The notes beneath the pieces were generated by a model. The model made no database searches, was not told the DNA's origin, and saw nothing but the letters and a program-made list of their open reading frames with translations. The translations under genes and the position numbers were made by a program. A DNA stretch of 64,000 nucleotides from an uncultured Flavobacteriales bacterium (GTDB lineage Bacteria > Bacteroidota > Bacteroidia > Flavobacteriales > Crocinitomicaceae), in the NCBI GenBank assembly GCA_946479285.1, contig CAMLFH010000002.1:248001-312000 (forward strand), given 5' to 3'. Within the stretch, counting starts at the first letter, position 1, and every line of letters begins with the position of its first letter. This document shows, one piece after another, positions 9,201 to 17,978 of the stretch.

Positions 9201-9216
9201 AGAATTCTAGAATTCT
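9201..9216. repeat. 16-bp perfect palindrome, GAATTC-type repeat
   Basis: AGAATTCTAGAATTCT lies 27 nt after the Crp-like gene. It is followed by GTTTTAACGAAC, also present next to the 5913 palindrome. It may act as a transcript-end hairpin or be a dispersed repeat. Confidence 0.4.
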
Positions 9217-9242
9217 AGTTTTAACGAACTCTGATTTGACGA

Positions 9243-9260
9243 TTTTAACCCAGGTTAAAA
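9243..9260. promoter_or_regulatory. 18-bp palindrome upstream of the hydrolase, candidate operator
   Basis: TTTTAACC-CA-GGTTAAAA is a perfect inverted repeat with a 2-nt centre, 84 nt before the hydrolase ATG at 9345. Its length and symmetry suit a dimeric regulator, and the gene just upstream encodes a Crp-like protein. Confidence 0.45.
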
Positions 9261-9344
9261 TTATTGTGATTGAAAGCGTGCAACTTTGTCCCATAAGAAA
9301 CAACCATAGATTCTAAACAGAATTTAGGTACTAAATGAAAAGTC

Positions 9345-10121
9345 ATGAAAACGCAAACAAAAACAATCGTACTGATCCACGGATTATTTGTAAACAACAC
9401 AAGCTGGACAAACTGGAAAACCTATTTCGAAAATCAGGGTTACACCGTTCATATTCCTGCAAATCCGGGGCACCAGGGAAATCCTGCAGATCTTAGAAAA
9501 AATATTCGCCCCGAGTTAACCAAAGTTGGTTTTGAGGATGTGGTAAATAACATTGTGAAACTAATCGACTCTCTTCCCGAAAAACCAATTGTAATCGGAC
9601 ATTCACTGGCAGGATTGGTCGTACAGAAATTAATCGAACTGGACAAAGCTGTTGCCGGAGTAAGCATCGACGGAGCGCCTCCCAAAAATGTACTTGCTCC
9701 CTGGCAAACCATCAAAATGGTACTTCCGGTGGTGAATCCATTCAAAACGGGAACTCCTTATATGGGAACCAAAGAATGGTACCACAAAGCATTCTTTAAC
9801 AACTATACAAAAAGTGAAAGTGATGCATTCTACAACGAGATTGCAGTTCCTGAAAGCCGCAAAATTGCCTGGGACTCTTTATTGAAGCCATTTGCGAAAG
9901 TTGACTTTCGGAAAGCACACAATCCGCTGCTTTTCATTGGCGGGGAAAATGATGCGATCTTTCCGGCAGCTTTCACAAAAAAGATTGCGGGTTCTTACAA
10001 AGACAAAAACAGCACCGTTGATTTCAAATCTTTTGCAGGAAGAAGCCACTTTATTGCAGGTGAGAAAGGTTGGGAAGAAGTTGCTGAATACACACTAAAT
10101 TGGATTAAAAAGGTTCAATAG
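9345..10121 (+). CDS. Alpha/beta hydrolase
   Basis: 258 residues with a complete serine-hydrolase set: oxyanion-loop HGLF near residue 12, nucleophile elbow GHSLAG at 85-90 (Ser87), acid Asp203 in GGENDAIFP, and His235 in GRSHF. No signal peptide, so cytoplasmic. Sequence resembles the esterase/lipase-like hydrolases often annotated only as alpha/beta hydrolase; the substrate cannot be told. The gene stands alone after the Crp-like regulator with its own leader (9175-9344), which contains an 18-bp palindrome. Confidence 0.9.
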   Translation: MKTQTKTIVLIHGLFVNNTSWTNWKTYFENQGYTVHIPANPGHQGNPADLRKNIRPELTKVGFEDVVNNIVKLIDSLPEKPIVIGHSLAGLVVQKLIELDKAVAGVSIDGAPPKNVLAPWQTIKMVLPVVNPFKTGTPYMGTKEWYHKAFFNNYTKSESDAFYNEIAVPESRKIAWDSLLKPFAKVDFRKAHNPLLFIGGENDAIFPAAFTKKIAGSYKDKNSTVDFKSFAGRSHFIAGEKGWEEVAEYTLNWIKKVQ

Positions 10122-10149
10122 TTAAAATGTTCAAAAGGGTTCAAAATAA

Positions 10150-10201
10150 AAGAGTTCAAAAAGTTCGATGCTGATTAAACCATTGAACTTTTTGAACTCT
10201 T
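10150..10201. terminator. Bidirectional terminator-like 17-bp inverted repeat of the GTTCAAA family
   Basis: AAGAGTTCAAAAAGTTC (10150-10166) and its exact complement (10185-10201) flank an 18-nt loop between two convergent genes. A-rich and T-rich flanks make it usable on both strands. Similar GTTCAAA/TTTGAAC-rich stretches occur at 19285-19380, 25466-25506, 28571-28605 and 37340-37435. Confidence 0.6.
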
Positions 10202-10217
10202 GAACCTTTTAAACTTT

Positions 10218-10472
10218 TTACTTTACTTCTTCGTAATCCACATCCTGGACATTGTTTTTGGGACCGGATTTGGAAATGGTAACTTTACCGAAATTCTTCA
10301 TTTTCTCGTTACGTTCCTTCACAAATGCCTTTTCACGGGCCAGGTCTGCGCGTTCCTCGTCTAAGTTTCGTTTCGCGATCATTACACGTCCGAGGAAACG
10401 GAGCAAAACCAATGCCCCAAGGATGATCAGTATGGTTTTGAATAAACCCGATATGCTCGCTTCAACAATCAT
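10218..10472 (-). CDS. DUF4834-like small membrane protein
   Basis: 84 residues: one transmembrane helix near residues 10-28 (LFKTILIILGALVLLRFLG), then a charged coiled-coil-like stretch (LDEERADLAREKAFVKER) and an acidic end, QDVDYEEVK. This matches the DUF4834 pattern in Flavobacteriia. The start is 12 nt after the carB stop, so it is probably co-transcribed with carB. No biochemical role is known. Confidence 0.75.
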   Translation of the reverse strand: MIVEASISGLFKTILIILGALVLLRFLGRVMIAKRNLDEERADLAREKAFVKERNEKMKNFGKVTISKSGPKNNVQDVDYEEVK

Positions 10473-10484
10473 TCAATTATCAGG

Positions 10485-13301
10485 CTATTTAGATAAATGC
10501 ATGTTTCTTTCCGAATAGATCTTCGTAAAGAACGGATCTTTCAGGTTCTTGATGAAACGGATTGCTTCACCGGTCGATTTCATTTCAGGCCCCAATTCTT
10601 TCTTTACTTCCGGGAATTTCTCGTAGGAGAACACCGGGATTTTGATCGCGTATCCTTCTCTTTTCGGATTGAATTTGAAATCCTTCACTTTCTTCTCACC
10701 AAGCATCACTTTCGTGGCGTAGTTCACATACGGTTCATCATACGCTTTTGCGATAAACGGAACTGTACGGGATGCCCGCGGATTTGCTTCGATTACGTAT
10801 ACTTTATCGTCTTTGATTGCAAACTGGATATTGATCAACCCAACAGTTTTCAATTCGATTGCAATTTTCTTCGTAATGTCTTCGATCTGCTGCATCACAA
10901 AATCTCCCAGGTTATATGGAGGAAGAACTGCGTAAGAATCACCTGAGTGAATTCCCGCAGGTTCAATATGCTGCATCACACCAATGATGTAAACATCTTT
11001 CCCGTCACAAATCGCATCTGCTTCTGCTTCGATTGCTCCACCCAGGAAGTGATCCAACAAGATCTGATTGCTTCCCATTTCGTTGATGATATCCACCACG
11101 TGGTGCTCCAATTCTTCTTTATTGATGACGATCTTCATTTTCTGACCACCCAATACATAAGACGGACGAACCAATAATGGGAAACCAAGATCATTTGATA
11201 ATTCGATTGCCTGTTCTGCACTTTCCACTACTCCATATTTCGGGAACGGGATGTTGTGCTGTTCCAATACTTTTGAGAATCGACCGCGGTCTTCGGCTAA
11301 ATCCAGTGCATCAAAACTGGTTCCTAAAATCTTAATTCCGTAACGTTCCAATTTTCCGGCAAGCTTCAAAGCTGTTTGTCCGCCCAACTGAACGATCACA
11401 CCTTCCGGCTTTTCGTGTTGGATGATGTCGTAAATATGTTCCCAGAAAACAGGCTCGAAATATAATTTATCGGCTGTATCGAAATCGGTAGAAACCGTTT
11501 CCGGGTTACAGTTGATCATGATCGTTTCATAACCACATTCTTTCGCGGCTAAAACTCCGTGTACACAAGAATAATCGAATTCGATTCCCTGGCCAATACG
11601 ATTTGGACCTGAACCTAAAACAACTACTTTTTTCTTATCGCTGACGATACTTTCGTTCTCAAATTCAAATGTGGAGTAGTAATACGGTGTCTGTGCATCA
11701 AATTCTGCCGCACATGTATCAACCAGTTTGAACACCCGCTTAATTCCCATTTCAGAACGCTTGTTGTGCACTTCTGATTCCAGGCAGCGTAATAAATGTG
11801 CTATCTGACGATCGGCATATCCTTTTTGTTTCGCTTCGAACATCAATTCTTTCGGCATATTACCTAAATGGAATTTCTCTACGCGGCGCTCCAATTTGAT
11901 CAGGTCCTCGATTTGTTTCAGGAACCAGGTATCGATGCGTGTTTTTTCAAAGATCGTTTTGAATGGAATTCCCAGTTTGATAGCATCATAAACATGGAAC
12001 AAACGGTTCCAGCTAGGATTCTCCAATGAATGAAGAATGGCATCCTGATTCGTCAATTCTTTTCCGTCGGCACCCAAACCGTTCCTGTCAATTTCCAATG
12101 ACTGACACGCTTTTTGCAATGCTTCCTGGAACGAACGTCCGATTCCCATTACTTCGCCTACCGATTTCATCTGAAGTCCGAGACGGCGATCAGCCCCAGG
12201 GAATTTATTGAAGTTCCAACGAGGTATTTTCACAATCACATAATCCAATGTCGGCTCAAATAAAGCGGAAGTTGTTTTTGTAATTTGATTGCTCAATTCA
12301 TCCAGGTGGTAGCCAATTGCCAGTTTCGCAGCAATTTTCGCGATCGGATAACCGGTTGCTTTTGATGCCAAAGCAGAAGAACGCGATACACGCGGGTTGA
12401 TCTCAATGGCAATAATATCTTCGTGCTCATCCGGTGAAACAGCAAACTGTACGTTACATCCTCCGGCAAAATTCCCGATAGAACGCATCATTTTGATTGC
12501 CATATCGCGCATTTTTTGGAATGTTGTATCGGATAAAGTCATAGCCGGCGCTACCGTAATGGAGTCTCCGGTGTGAATTCCGATCGGGTCAAAGTTCTCA
12601 ATGGAACAAATAATGACCACGTTGTCGTTTGCGTCACGTAACAACTCCAATTCGTATTCTTTCCAGCCAATTAAGGCTTTATCGATCATTACTTCGTGGA
12701 TTGGGGACAATTGAAGTCCGCGCTCCAGCAATCCGTCAAATTCTTTCGGATCATGCACAATAGATGCTCCCGAACCTCCTAATGTATAAGAAGGACGGAT
12801 ACAAAGCGGGAATCCAAAATCCTGAGCAATTTCTTTTCCTTCGAGGAATGATTTTGCAGTTGCCTGCCGGGCCATTCCCACATCAATTTTGCCCATCAAT
12901 TCGCGGAAAGCTTCCCGGTTCTCTGTAATTTCGATAGCAGCGATGTCAACACCGATGATTTTAACACCATAATCTTCCCAGATTCCCATCTCGTCGCATT
13001 TGATTGCGAGATTCAAACCTGTTTGACCTCCCATAGTAGGTAGTACTGCATCGATCTTGTGATTTTTCAGAATTTCGATGATACTTTCCGGTTCAAGCGG
13101 CTGCAAATAAACGTTGTCAGCAACAACTTTATCTGTCATGATCGTAGCCGGATTCGAGTTGATCAATGTTACTTCAATACCTTCTTCCCTAAGGGAACGA
13201 GCGGCTTGAGAACCTGAGTAATCGAATTCACATGCTTGACCAATAACGATGGGACCTGAACCGATGATTAGTACGGACTTAATGGAATTGTTTTTCGGCA
13301 T
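10485..13301 (-). CDS. carB: Carbamoyl-phosphate synthase large subunit
   Basis: 938 residues. It opens with SVLIIGSGPIVIGQACEFDYSG, the diagnostic CarB start, and the second half repeats it (VVVLGSGPNRIGQGIEFDYS, near residue 555). The two ATP-grasp halves form carboxyphosphate and then carbamoyl phosphate for arginine and pyrimidine synthesis, working with CarA. The E. coli protein has about 1,073 residues; here the chain stops after the second ATP-grasp half, so the C-terminal MGS-like allosteric domain (UMP/ornithine control) is absent, as in many Bacteroidota. carA is not adjacent. Confidence 0.97.
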   Translation of the reverse strand: MPKNNSIKSVLIIGSGPIVIGQACEFDYSGSQAARSLREEGIEVTLINSNPATIMTDKVVADNVYLQPLEPESIIEILKNHKIDAVLPTMGGQTGLNLAIKCDEMGIWEDYGVKIIGVDIAAIEITENREAFRELMGKIDVGMARQATAKSFLEGKEIAQDFGFPLCIRPSYTLGGSGASIVHDPKEFDGLLERGLQLSPIHEVMIDKALIGWKEYELELLRDANDNVVIICSIENFDPIGIHTGDSITVAPAMTLSDTTFQKMRDMAIKMMRSIGNFAGGCNVQFAVSPDEHEDIIAIEINPRVSRSSALASKATGYPIAKIAAKLAIGYHLDELSNQITKTTSALFEPTLDYVIVKIPRWNFNKFPGADRRLGLQMKSVGEVMGIGRSFQEALQKACQSLEIDRNGLGADGKELTNQDAILHSLENPSWNRLFHVYDAIKLGIPFKTIFEKTRIDTWFLKQIEDLIKLERRVEKFHLGNMPKELMFEAKQKGYADRQIAHLLRCLESEVHNKRSEMGIKRVFKLVDTCAAEFDAQTPYYYSTFEFENESIVSDKKKVVVLGSGPNRIGQGIEFDYSCVHGVLAAKECGYETIMINCNPETVSTDFDTADKLYFEPVFWEHIYDIIQHEKPEGVIVQLGGQTALKLAGKLERYGIKILGTSFDALDLAEDRGRFSKVLEQHNIPFPKYGVVESAEQAIELSNDLGFPLLVRPSYVLGGQKMKIVINKEELEHHVVDIINEMGSNQILLDHFLGGAIEAEADAICDGKDVYIIGVMQHIEPAGIHSGDSYAVLPPYNLGDFVMQQIEDITKKIAIELKTVGLINIQFAIKDDKVYVIEANPRASRTVPFIAKAYDEPYVNYATKVMLGEKKVKDFKFNPKREGYAIKIPVFSYEKFPEVKKELGPEMKSTGEAIRFIKNLKDPFFTKIYSERNMHLSK

Positions 13302-13457
13302 TATGCGCTTTTTAAGAGTTCAATTTGTAATTTTTGTATCAAATCTTTGCAACACGGTAAATGGCTCTACCTATACTACAAATTGAGCGCAAATTTACAG
13401 AATTAAATTCGGAATCTTACAAAACCGATTTTGTTTTTTACGGAGTTATTAACAGGG

Positions 13458-13547
13458 CTTCGACTCCGCTCAGCCGCCTGTTAATTTCCAAATCGGAACC
13501 AAATTATTTTAAACACTTCACACTAAGGAGGCTGAGCGAAGTCGAAG
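13458..13547. repeat. Inverted pair of TGAGCGAAGTCGAAG-type repeats
   Basis: CTTCGACTCCGCTCAGCC (13458-13475) and GGCTGAGCGAAGTCGAAG (13530-13547) are complementary with one mismatch. The first copy is itself flanked by AACAGG and CCTGTT. They fill the gene-free space 13302-13591 between carB and the next gene. Related copies lie at 25417, 43358, 47715, 47821 and 55592. Confidence 0.7.
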
Positions 13548-13591
13548 TCACCTATTTTTTATACATATTTGTAGGAAACAAAATCTAAATC

Positions 13592-14140
13592 ATGACGATA
13601 CGCACTTTCTGGCATTTGATTTTAAAAACACTCGGTTTGTGGTTATTCATAAACGGCTTGATTTCTTTACCCGGATTAATTTATGCTGTGATAGAATCTT
13701 TCTCCAATGGGTACTCACAATCTTTTGCCTTCGTAGAATTTTCCTATTTGATCCTGGCAATTACATTTTATATTCTTGTCCTTCAATTCCTGATCCTGCG
13801 GTCTCAGTGGACTATTGATCTGTTAAAACTGGAAAGAGGAATTGAACAGACACAGATTGACCTGACAATTCCGTTCAGCAAGTTATTGCGAATAGTAATT
13901 ATTTTGATTGGTGGGATTCTTTTTATAAAAGCAATTCCCAAGCTGGTGGAACTTGTATACTTGTTCATTAAAGGAGAATTAATGTTTAGTGAAAGTCCGT
14001 ACACTGTAAACATCATTATAAATGCAGCTCAGGCTGTTTTAGGTTTCCTGATCATGACAAACAGCGATATCGTTCAACGCTATATTAATAAGAAGATCGG
14101 TGAAGCGGAAACGAAGCAGCTGGATAATGAGGAGTTCTAG
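13592..14140 (+). CDS. Four-helix membrane protein of unknown function
   Basis: 182 residues with predicted membrane helices near residues 12-34, 48-66, 92-112 and 140-156, and a charged C-terminal tail (KKIGEAETKQLDNEEF) likely in the cytoplasm. No catalytic or transport motif is visible. It stands alone, convergent with the HEMCH-protein gene. I do not recognise the family. Confidence 0.65.
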   Translation: MTIRTFWHLILKTLGLWLFINGLISLPGLIYAVIESFSNGYSQSFAFVEFSYLILAITFYILVLQFLILRSQWTIDLLKLERGIEQTQIDLTIPFSKLLRIVIILIGGILFIKAIPKLVELVYLFIKGELMFSESPYTVNIIINAAQAVLGFLIMTNSDIVQRYINKKIGEAETKQLDNEEF

Positions 14141-14179
14141 ATAATTGCGGATTCCCTTCCCTACTGATCATAACAGATT

Positions 14180-15610
14180 CTAATTCTGGATAATCTTTGT
14201 TTGATCGAAGTACTTTTTCGCCTGCATTTTTTTGAGCAGTAAATCCAGTTGCAGCTGATCACTTACATTCAGCAAAATAATTGGTCTTTTCTTCTTGTCA
14301 AAAAAAGCGTAGACAGTATTTGGGGCCAATTTCACTTTGGATAATTCCGGGAAGATCTTCTTTAATTCTTTGAAGTTTGTTTCGTTATTACGGTCATTGA
14401 TAATGAGTTGTGTCTGATCACTTGTTTTGATTCTTTCCAGCGCAATCGGATCTAAAATCGGAGATGAAAACCAGGAACTGGTCATCTGAAAATAAGTTCC
14501 GACGGTATTCATTATTCCATCAATTTCAATCCCTCCCTCTGCATCGTTGTAAATAGCAACACGGTTCATCAAAATTCCGTAATCTGTCACTGAATTGGGG
14601 AATGTGCTTGCAAAGAGATCAATTGCCTTATCTACAAACGCTTTATCGATTTGCTTATTCGCTGCTATGTATTCTTCCACGATCGGATACAATGCTTTTC
14701 CAAATCCATTGATATACTCATTGTCATACCACGGATTCGGATCCAATTCACCACTCAGGCTTTTGTAAGCCCAGCCATTTCCAAGCGCTGTTGCCAGGCC
14801 CTCATCAAAAAAATTATAGGCAAATGATTTATAAAGGGATTGATTTTCGGCAAACCACTGATCGATTTGATGCTCGACTCCTGCAGGTTGTTCATCGTAC
14901 AATACGTGGCACATCTCATGCAAAACCACACCAATTCTTCCCACATGATCTGTTTCGTCCGTCAAAACTCCGATACACAAACTATTTGCATGGGGTGTGG
15001 CCGTAGAACTTCCGGTAGCGCCCGGAATCGGATAGATTGCAACGGTAAAAGGCATTTCATTGAGCCAGCAGGAATTGTAAAAGCGATTGATTTTTGTAAA
15101 TAATCCGGAACATTGGGCCGTATATTTCTCCAGGGCAATCCGTTGTTTATCCAGTTTCAATTCATAGTCATTCCAAATCAGGCGGTCGTAATAAACTTCG
15201 GCGGCATACATCAGTCGGATCAACTCCTGCAAATCACTATTGGGCAAAATACCAATAACCTTATCCCTAAATTCGTTGATGGAATTGGACTGAACGAGAG
15301 CAATCTCGAACAAATCATGGGTAGTTCTCGTATGCCGGCGATTTTCAGGGATTTGGTCTCTTTTGAATTGATAGTCCAGGCGAATCTGCAGAAAATCATT
15401 CTTTAGCTTTACAAACTCTTTATCGCCACTTGTTTTATCAACAATAAACTGTTGCAGCGTTTGGGACGTTCTGGTGTTATTTACAGCTGCCTGCAGGAAA
15501 TTAAAGACGCAATACGGTTTACTTATTTTGAACTGAAAACCAATGGCGGTCTGAGAAAATGCTGTTTGAATAACCAGGAAAAGCCCCGCAAGGACAAGAA
15601 GTTTTTTCAT
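14180..15610 (-). CDS. Secreted gluzincin-like metallopeptidase candidate
   Basis: 476 residues with a signal peptide (MKKLLVLAGLFLVIQTAFSQ). Residues 231-235 read HEMCH, an HExxH zinc site, and 34 residues after the second His comes FFDEGLATALGNG with Glu270, the usual position and context of the third zinc ligand in gluzincins. The rest has no similarity I can name. It is 17 nt downstream of the PBP-like lipoprotein gene, so both are likely one transcript and both act in the periplasm or at the surface. It could also be an inactive relative. Confidence 0.7.
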   Translation of the reverse strand: MKKLLVLAGLFLVIQTAFSQTAIGFQFKISKPYCVFNFLQAAVNNTRTSQTLQQFIVDKTSGDKEFVKLKNDFLQIRLDYQFKRDQIPENRRHTRTTHDLFEIALVQSNSINEFRDKVIGILPNSDLQELIRLMYAAEVYYDRLIWNDYELKLDKQRIALEKYTAQCSGLFTKINRFYNSCWLNEMPFTVAIYPIPGATGSSTATPHANSLCIGVLTDETDHVGRIGVVLHEMCHVLYDEQPAGVEHQIDQWFAENQSLYKSFAYNFFDEGLATALGNGWAYKSLSGELDPNPWYDNEYINGFGKALYPIVEEYIAANKQIDKAFVDKAIDLFASTFPNSVTDYGILMNRVAIYNDAEGGIEIDGIMNTVGTYFQMTSSWFSSPILDPIALERIKTSDQTQLIINDRNNETNFKELKKIFPELSKVKLAPNTVYAFFDKKKRPIILLNVSDQLQLDLLLKKMQAKKYFDQTKIIQN

Positions 15611-15627
15611 TGGTGCGTTTTAATGAG

Positions 15628-16638
15628 TTAGTGTCGGGAATCTTCCAAAAGTGACACTAATTCATAAATTTCCTTTGTTACAAACGCACTTTTTGCAGAT
15701 TTTGAGGAAGCCAAAAAACCAATGGTATAGTTTTTTGTTGACAAGATCATTCCGTTCCTGATCTCTCCCTGATTGTAATGAAATATCGGGTAGCTAAATT
15801 CGATCAGGTCGAAAGGATCACGCTTTAAGATTTTTTTAGCAGCAATACAAGTCTCTGTTTTCAAGACTTTAACTTTTACACTAGCTGCATTGTGAATGAC
15901 TTCCCCATCTGAACTTTTTATCTTTCCAAAGAGATTATTTGTACTTGCAAACCCGTTTTGATTAATCGAGGAGCATGTTTTTACCAGATCGAAAAGAGAA
16001 GTCCTAAAATAGTACCTGGCGTATATTTCGCCATCTGCGCAATCCCTTTCATCTTCTGACACATTCAATTTTTGAAGGAATGTGGACCAGTCACTGCAGG
16101 AATAGTTATCGAAAGGATATTTGTACTCCAAAGACGGAGCCGACATCCTATAAAGCCTGGCAACCGTACTATCGTATTTTTTCTTGCTGTATTTTCCAAT
16201 CCATGAAAAAGTGTCTGTCAATTTCACTCCTTTCTCAAGAGATAACAGTATTCCATACATTTTCATAGTCTGCAGGCGCTGACTGTAAACAGATAAGGAT
16301 TGCGAATTTTGAGCATAAACCACATTCCCCGTTTTGTTGTCCAGAATAACCATGGCACCGGACTTTCGGGAGGTGTCTTTTCTGAAATAAACCTTCAGTT
16401 TCTGTGCAATCCTATTATCCAGGCAGGTAGTCACATTCAGGCTCAGTGTACTATCGTAATTCTTCACCTGAACAGGTAATTGATTCGCTAAAAAATGAAT
16501 GACCGTCGAATCTTTGATTTGTATTCCATCTGAATAGTGGAAATGAACCTCCTTTTTTTGACTGCAGGAAGTGAAAATCCCTATCAGCAAAATGAAAGTT
16601 GTCAGCTTAAATATCCTTCGATTATTGGAGTTCATCAT
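15628..16638 (-). CDS. Lipoprotein resembling a class A PBP transpeptidase domain, catalytic motifs lost
   Basis: 336 residues; lipobox FTSC (Cys25). Residues 94-145 (GAMVILDNKTGNVVYAQ, then LLSLEKGVKLTDTF) follow the order of PBP1 transpeptidase domains, and a later part (RTSLFDLVKTCSSINQNGF, KIKSSDGEVI, VLKTETCIAAKKIL) follows the PBP1 C-terminal lobe. The active-site SxxK is replaced by QTMK at residues 123-126, and no KTG motif is seen, so it should not cross-link peptidoglycan. It may bind peptidoglycan or regulate. The resemblance is by eye; an unrelated lipoprotein is possible. Confidence 0.6.
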   Translation of the reverse strand: MMNSNNRRIFKLTTFILLIGIFTSCSQKKEVHFHYSDGIQIKDSTVIHFLANQLPVQVKNYDSTLSLNVTTCLDNRIAQKLKVYFRKDTSRKSGAMVILDNKTGNVVYAQNSQSLSVYSQRLQTMKMYGILLSLEKGVKLTDTFSWIGKYSKKKYDSTVARLYRMSAPSLEYKYPFDNYSCSDWSTFLQKLNVSEDERDCADGEIYARYYFRTSLFDLVKTCSSINQNGFASTNNLFGKIKSSDGEVIHNAASVKVKVLKTETCIAAKKILKRDPFDLIEFSYPIFHYNQGEIRNGMILSTKNYTIGFLASSKSAKSAFVTKEIYELVSLLEDSRH

Positions 16639-16965
16639 ATCAACATTTTCTTAATAAGACCTACTCTTACGCTAAGCCAGAGTAAAACTAATGCATTTAT
16701 TAGACAAACCTTAATATTTGTTAAATTCCTTATGAAAAACTTATTAAGAGTGATTTGTGGAACGATTTATTTGAGAACTCAACAGTCTTTCATAGTTTTT
16801 GTAAATAACTGGCATTATTTGCATTTGAAAATAGATACAGGAACATTATTTGCAGAATAATCTGCCTGGTGGAAATTTTTCTTAATAGAGACATCCTTTT
16901 AGTGTTTCAATTCTTTCTCTCATTTTCCATTTCTTCCATCAACATCTTTTCATTTTTCCATTCAA
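16639..16965. other. AT-rich intergenic space without a supported gene
   Basis: This 327-nt space separates the PBP-like lipoprotein gene from the end of the bestrophin gene, both on the minus strand. It must hold the promoter of the former, but I see no good TAnnTTTG box, no strong hairpin and no convincing frame. Confidence 0.5.
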
Positions 16966-17973
16966 TTATAACACAATATTATTCATCGGGGTCAAGGCAG
17001 GAGGAAGATCTGTTTCTCCCAACATTTCACGCAGGTCAATTTCTATTGTACGGCTGATCTGTGAGATCGGAACATCATTGGCACTTCCTTCAAAAGGATT
17101 TTCGGCGCTTTCGCCTACTTGCTCCAGGGAAGTAAAAACCCATGAAATCAGGACACTGAACGGGACGACCAGCCAAATCATATGCCCTTTCATAAATCCA
17201 TCGATGTAGTCATTCAATTTTGAAAATTCAAAGAGCATTCCAAAAGGCAACAAAAAACAAAACAGGCGGATGAAGAATGTATTAATCGTAGCAAATTGTC
17301 TTGGATAAGGAAAATTCTTGATCCGTTCGCTTTTTCCCTGATTCTCAAAAAGTTCATTTAAAACTTTATTCATTTCAATGTATTGAAACTGGTCGATTTG
17401 ATTGCTGTCCAACAATTCCCGCAGTAGTTTGGATTGTTTGGCAAGGAGCTGAGTTGCACGATTCTTAGTCTTCAAAAGTGCATCTAATTCCTCCTGGTCA
17501 ATGTATTTGATCAATTCAGACTCAAGCGCCGTTTCCCGTTCCGGTACTTTATAGTATTTGCTGTATTCTTTGTTGTACGATTTGGAAGCAGTTTCCCAGA
17601 TTCTTGGATCACGCATTTGGTAACGAAGCGCCGTCAGCCATGCAAAATGACGGTAAATCAATTCGGTGCTTTTTTCATCGTCCGGAACCATATTTTTGCT
17701 CATTGCTCCCCAGGACCTGCTGCTATTCACAATGGCACCCCAAATTTGTCGTGCTTCCCAGGTACGATTATAAGCCTGCGTATTTTTGAATCCGACAATG
17801 AAGGCGGTTGCGGTTCCCAGCAATGCAACAACCGTCCATGGAATAGCGATCCAATGGATGTGAAAGATTTGAAATAAGACTACGGGAACTACTCCAATCA
17901 GGAATAACCAAAAAATATTTCGGCGTGTCCAAATGATAAATTCTCCTATATGGTATGATTTTCCTGAATGCAT
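16966..17973 (-). CDS. Bestrophin-family ion channel
   Basis: 335 residues, the usual length of bacterial bestrophins. The N-terminal half shows the family pattern: IIWTRRNIFWLFLIG, IPWTVVALLGTATAFIVGFK, then NTQAYNRTWEARQIWGAIVN. Membrane segments lie near residues 18-38, 42-60, 235-255 and 262-280. Bacterial members conduct ions passively, and the known bacterial structure is cation-selective. It starts 5 nt after the stop of the potassium-channel gene, so the two form one operon. Confidence 0.9.
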   Translation of the reverse strand: MHSGKSYHIGEFIIWTRRNIFWLFLIGVVPVVLFQIFHIHWIAIPWTVVALLGTATAFIVGFKNTQAYNRTWEARQIWGAIVNSSRSWGAMSKNMVPDDEKSTELIYRHFAWLTALRYQMRDPRIWETASKSYNKEYSKYYKVPERETALESELIKYIDQEELDALLKTKNRATQLLAKQSKLLRELLDSNQIDQFQYIEMNKVLNELFENQGKSERIKNFPYPRQFATINTFFIRLFCFLLPFGMLFEFSKLNDYIDGFMKGHMIWLVVPFSVLISWVFTSLEQVGESAENPFEGSANDVPISQISRTIEIDLREMLGETDLPPALTPMNNIVL

Positions 17974-17978
17974 GATTA

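Noticed and set aside
10497..11177. Open frames on the plus strand opposite the end of carB
   Set aside because: They run antisense to a certain gene, have Cys/Phe/Arg-rich shadow composition, and lack a start context.
13458..13547. CRISPR-like array
   Set aside because: Repeats here are inverted pairs, not regularly spaced direct repeats, and no cas gene is present.
13361..13588. A 75-codon frame in the gap after carB
   Set aside because: Most of it is the translated inverted pair of repeats (STPLSRL, LRRLSEVEV); no gene evidence.
16537..16860. A plus-strand frame across the start of the PBP-like lipoprotein gene
   Set aside because: Overlaps a signal-peptide-coding region on the other strand and has no protein-like pattern.
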